Assembly: GCA_024277915.1 (NCBI GenBank)
Contig: JAJRUG010000112.1
Span: 1-64,000 of the forward strand
Direction of reading: 5' to 3'
Length of the DNA: 64,000 nt
Origin: Gammaproteobacteria bacterium
Lineage (GTDB): Bacteria; Pseudomonadota; Gammaproteobacteria; Steroidobacterales; GCA-2729495
A program made the translations under genes and the position numbers. This document shows positions 61,253 through 64,000 of the stretch, in pieces. The notes beneath the pieces are model-generated. The model was not told where the DNA came from, did no database searches, and saw only the letters and a list, made by a program, of their open reading frames with translations. Positions within the stretch are counted from its first letter, which is position 1. Every line of letters begins with the position of its first letter.

Positions 61253-62562
61253 CAGCTGCGATTATTGACATCAATGATATTGAACTAGGCTGCTTTCACG
61301 GGGATCAACAGGTAGCAACCCCGGGCTTTGCCCTGCTCACCAGCGACGGCATCCTGACGGGTGAACCGGCCTTGAGAAGAACCTGGCTTGAGCCACAACT
61401 GGCATTCAGTCGATTCTGGCGTAACCTGGATTTATCTCCCCTGCCCGTATCAAGCCGCTTTGCCCGCCATCATGCTGATCTTGCCTACGCCCACCTGTTG
61501 CAGGTGCACAGGGAAGCAGGCCAGCCAGCCAGCGTCGTGTTTGTCGTACCCGGCAGTTTCAGTGATGAGCAGCTTGGTATTCTACTGGGGCTCGGAAATG
61601 CCCTGCCGTTTGATGTATCAGGAATGGTCGACTCGGCCATCGCTTCCTCCGCTGAAATCGGGCCGGGGTCTTATATTCATATAGACGTACAGCTTCATCA
61701 AATCGTGCTGACGGAAGTATCAGTCAATAAACATGTAGAACGGGGATCCGTCGTAATCCTGAAAGAAGCAGGCTTGCAATCCTGCGTGGATGCGTGGGTC
61801 CGGCACATCGCCAAACAGTATATTGACCAGTATCGTTACGATCCTCAGCATACCGCCGACTGTGAACAGCAACTCCACGACCGGCTGCCTGCATGGATAG
61901 AGACGCTGTACAGGCACACTGAAATTCCAATCGAGCTGGACACAGCCCAGGGAACGCTGCGACTCACCCTGAACCCGGATGACCTTCTGCACACCATACA
62001 AAATCAGCGACAGGTCCTGTTAACGGGTATTCACAAAATGGCAGGAGCAGGTGCCCGGATAATATGCAGCCACCGTGTACGGCAGGTATATGGCCCCGAA
62101 TTCCCGATGATCGGTGCTGGTATTGCCGAGGTAATCACAGTTGAAGAAGACACTCTGGTTTCCAATTGCCTGAGCAACCTGGACATCATCAGCGATACAG
62201 ATGTCGAAGCAAATGGTGATATCAATTTTGTCACTCAACTTCCGGCTAACAACCGGACTATCGCATCACCCGGACAGCCCGAGGCTCGCTCCGGCGCCGG
62301 AATCGTGACGCATGTACTGATCGAAGGCCGCGCCTGTGTGATCGATGACCGTCTCGTCATTACGATTGGGTCTGATGGGCTGATATGTGGAGCAAAGCCT
62401 GCATCGGCAGATAAACAACTCGCTGTGATAAAACTCGATAACAGAGTTGCACTTGAAGCCGGCTCGGAAAACATTGATACCAGCGCCCGGCTCGACGATC
62501 TTCAACCGGGAGATGAGATCAGCGTCGGCCCCTTCAAGATGCAATTGATCGAGGTGTGCTGA
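61249..62562 (+). CDS. Actin/Hsp70-like protein with possible FHA-like tail
   Basis: A 437-residue soluble protein. The first ~350 residues show actin/Hsp70-like features: an N-terminal strand AAIIDINDIELGCFHG in the phosphate-1 position, a later GPGSYIHIDVQLHQIVLTEV in the phosphate-2 position, and the order of alternating domains. Key loop residues are not canonical, so ATPase activity is uncertain. The C-terminal ~80 residues (LIEGRACVIDDRLVITIG...AVIKLDNRVALEAGSE...GDEISVGPFKMQLIEVC) have an FHA-like beta pattern. It starts within the end of the channel gene (ATGA overlap). A cytoplasmic assembly or regulatory factor for the machine is likely. Confidence 0.6.
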   Translation: MTAAIIDINDIELGCFHGDQQVATPGFALLTSDGILTGEPALRRTWLEPQLAFSRFWRNLDLSPLPVSSRFARHHADLAYAHLLQVHREAGQPASVVFVVPGSFSDEQLGILLGLGNALPFDVSGMVDSAIASSAEIGPGSYIHIDVQLHQIVLTEVSVNKHVERGSVVILKEAGLQSCVDAWVRHIAKQYIDQYRYDPQHTADCEQQLHDRLPAWIETLYRHTEIPIELDTAQGTLRLTLNPDDLLHTIQNQRQVLLTGIHKMAGAGARIICSHRVRQVYGPEFPMIGAGIAEVITVEEDTLVSNCLSNLDIISDTDVEANGDINFVTQLPANNRTIASPGQPEARSGAGIVTHVLIEGRACVIDDRLVITIGSDGLICGAKPASADKQLAVIKLDNRVALEAGSENIDTSARLDDLQPGDEISVGPFKMQLIEVC

Positions 62563-63630
62563 ATGGCCAGGCGAAGGCGGCAGATGACGACCTTCAGTTT
62601 GTCCTTCCTGGATATAATGGCCTGCGGATTTGGTGCTGTGACCCTGCTTTTTCTGATCCTCAAGCACGATCCACAAACCATTGAGGCTTCAGACCCGGAT
62701 CTGGTAGCGGAAATAGAACTGCTGCAGGAGGACATTCGCCGGACTGAAGAGTATATGGTTGAGCTGCAAAACAGCCTCAGGAAATCCGAGCAGGATATTA
62801 CCCAGGCACAGGGCCTGTCCAGCAGGGTAATTCAGACGATTGATGAAAAGCAGCAGGAGTTGAGCCTCCAGGGTGATCCTGAAGCGGAAATTATTCTGCT
62901 GCGCCAATCGGTCAAGGAGCTGGCCGAACAGACCTCACTGCTGGAGCAAAGTGGCCAGGGCAGAGATTTACGACCCTTTATCGGGGATGGCCAGCGACAA
63001 TACCTGACCGGCCTCAAGCTGGGGGGGCGGCGTGTAATGATCTTGCTTGACGTGTCGGCAAGCATGCTTTCCGACTCGATTGTAAACATCCTTCGACGCC
63101 GTAACATGGACGATGCATCACAGCGACGTGCAGAAAAATGGCGCCGGGCGAAACGCACTGCGGAATGGCTGGTAGCCCAGCTCCCCAGTCAGAGTCTATT
63201 CCAGATTTACGGCTTTTCAACAACCGCCACACCCATGCTGGAAGGAACGGCAGGTCAGTGGCTGGATACCACTGATCGTGATCTGGTCGAGAACCTGTTT
63301 GTTTCGATCAATCAGGTAGTCCCGAAAAACGGTACCAATTTGCTACAGGCTTTCCTGACATTGGATGAATTCGAAGAGCCGCCGGACAACCTGTTCCTGA
63401 TTACCGACGGCTTTCCGACCCAGGGAAAAAGAAAGGCCGGAAAATCGACTGTTACCGGAAAGGAGCGGCTGGATCTGTTCAATGAGGCGGTTAATTCGTT
63501 ACCATCGGGTCTACCGGTCAATGTGATTCTTTTCCCGATGCAGGGTGACCCCCTGGCTGCGGCAGGTTTCTGGCAATTGGCCGTGCGATCGCACGGATCT
63601 TTTCTTAGCCCGTCGAGGGACTGGCCATGA
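62563..63630 (+). CDS. vWA-domain protein with MotB/ExbD-like N-terminal helix (1)
   Basis: A 355-residue protein. After a basic start (MARRRRQ) comes one membrane helix SFLDIMACGFGAVTLLFLIL (about 14-33) with a single Asp17 at its cytoplasmic end, then a coiled coil (about 45-130) and a von Willebrand factor A domain with the MIDAS motif DVSAS at 163-167, a Thr in KNGTNLLQA and the Asp in LITDGFPT. Topology should be N-in, vWA in the periplasm. It starts directly after the actin-like gene (TGA then ATG). The helix resembles the MotB DFMTAMMAFFLVMW segment, where Asp carries protons. Confidence 0.83.
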   Translation: MARRRRQMTTFSLSFLDIMACGFGAVTLLFLILKHDPQTIEASDPDLVAEIELLQEDIRRTEEYMVELQNSLRKSEQDITQAQGLSSRVIQTIDEKQQELSLQGDPEAEIILLRQSVKELAEQTSLLEQSGQGRDLRPFIGDGQRQYLTGLKLGGRRVMILLDVSASMLSDSIVNILRRRNMDDASQRRAEKWRRAKRTAEWLVAQLPSQSLFQIYGFSTTATPMLEGTAGQWLDTTDRDLVENLFVSINQVVPKNGTNLLQAFLTLDEFEEPPDNLFLITDGFPTQGKRKAGKSTVTGKERLDLFNEAVNSLPSGLPVNVILFPMQGDPLAAAGFWQLAVRSHGSFLSPSRDWP

Positions 63631-64000
63631 AACTGCGAAAGCGTTCCATGGCCGATACTAATATTTCTTTCCTTGATGTCATTAGCTGTGGCTTCGGTGC
63701 AATTGTTCTTTTGTTACTGATAGCCAGGGCAGTCGACCCCTCGGCATTTGAGAAAGGTGAGGATCCCGGAGGCAGTGTGGTAACACTTCAGCAACAGTTG
63801 TTCAGTCTTAGAAGTGATACCACTGTACTCACCCGCAATCTGACCTCAAGGGAACAACAGCTTTCGAAACTGCGAGACAATATCGCCAGGCTGCAAGAAC
63901 AGCTTGCCAGTATCAAGCGACAGATAGCTGCGGTGAATGAGATTGACACAACCGAGAAACAGGAGCTGGCCCTGGCATTGCAAGTGCTGACAGAGGAAAT
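63627..64000 (+). CDS. vWA-type protein with MotB/ExbD-like N-terminal helix (2), 3' truncated
   Basis: The gene runs off the window; 124 residues are visible. It is a paralogue of the preceding gene in its first part: MKLRKRSMADTNISFLDVISCGFGAIVLLLLIARAVDP, with Asp17 in the same place in the helix. A coiled coil follows (TLQQQLFSLRSDTTVLTRNLTSREQQLSKLRDNIARLQEQLASIKRQ). The vWA domain is expected beyond the edge but not seen. Its ATG overlaps the stop of gene 1 (ATGA). If it is a true paralogue, the pair could be two unequal subunits of one stator. Confidence 0.72.
   Translation, partial: MKLRKRSMADTNISFLDVISCGFGAIVLLLLIARAVDPSAFEKGEDPGGSVVTLQQQLFSLRSDTTVLTRNLTSREQQLSKLRDNIARLQEQLASIKRQIAAVNEIDTTEKQELALALQVLTEE

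Overview
The window reads as chromosome of a Gram-negative, probably free-living aerobic gammaproteobacterium. The evidence is a TonB-dependent receptor, many lipoproteins with a clear lipobox, an ErpA A-type Fe-S carrier, a sigma-32 type heat-shock promoter, a DmdC-like acyl-CoA dehydrogenase and a fused indolepyruvate ferredoxin oxidoreductase. Two PEP-CTERM-type proteins imply an exosortase elsewhere in the genome. A class II HMG-CoA reductase and an isopentenyl-diphosphate isomerase show that isoprenoids are probably made by the mevalonate route, which is unusual in this group. I see no rRNA, tRNA or CRISPR array. The taxon is an inference.

Layout. 1-7.35 kb: a 5'-cut acetolactate synthase, an aldehyde dehydrogenase and a TonB receptor - MaoC hydratase - enoyl-CoA hydratase operon; with the long-chain acyl-CoA ligase at 14-15.6 kb they look like an uptake and acyl-CoA degradation cluster. 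7.35-13.97 kb: a 6.6 kb islet splits this cluster. It is bounded by a 125-bp direct repeat of the 3' end of the acyl-CoA ligase gene, carries decayed Rhs/YD-repeat fragments at both inner edges, and contains a DNA methyltransferase, a large GHKL (MORC/MutL-like) ATPase and three unknown genes: a candidate defence module. 15.8-18.7 kb: an HMG-CoA reductase-mevalonate kinase fusion overlapping idi. 18.8-29 kb: PEP-CTERM protein, serine hydrolase, hsp20, metB-like gene, cupins, acyl-CoA dehydrogenase, purU and a kinase/phosphatase pair. 29-36 kb: indolepyruvate oxidoreductase, a sugar-kinase-like phosphotransferase, and an Fe-S/redox group (erpA, a Cys4 MarR regulator, a glutaredoxin-IscA-like-rhodanese fusion). 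36-44 kb: SHOCT lipoprotein, HAD phosphatase, two tandem PD40 propeller lipoproteins plus a peptide-type binding protein, a DUF1015 protein and a persulfide-dioxygenase-like hydrolase. 44-49.2 kb: a MITE-like element and a molybdoenzyme operon with a nitrilase-like protein that lacks the catalytic Cys and Lys. 49.3-53.3 kb: a second PEP-CTERM protein, an SDR, an MFS transporter and an M48 lipoprotein protease.

53.4-64 kb and running off the edge: ten tightly packed, mostly overlapping genes on the plus strand. They encode a TPR protein with a TonB-C-like tail, two lipoproteins, a membrane TPR/PEGA protein, a membrane PEGA-repeat protein ending in a Cys-less formylglycine-enzyme fold, a small secreted protein, a MotA/TolQ/ExbB-type channel, an actin/Hsp70-like protein with a possible FHA-like tail, and two von Willebrand A-type proteins. 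The last two share an N-terminal single membrane helix with a buried Asp at residue 17, resembling the proton-carrying helix of MotB/ExbD. I propose a proton-driven envelope machine in which vWA proteins take the place of the MotB/ExbD subunit. This is the best candidate here for an undescribed system.
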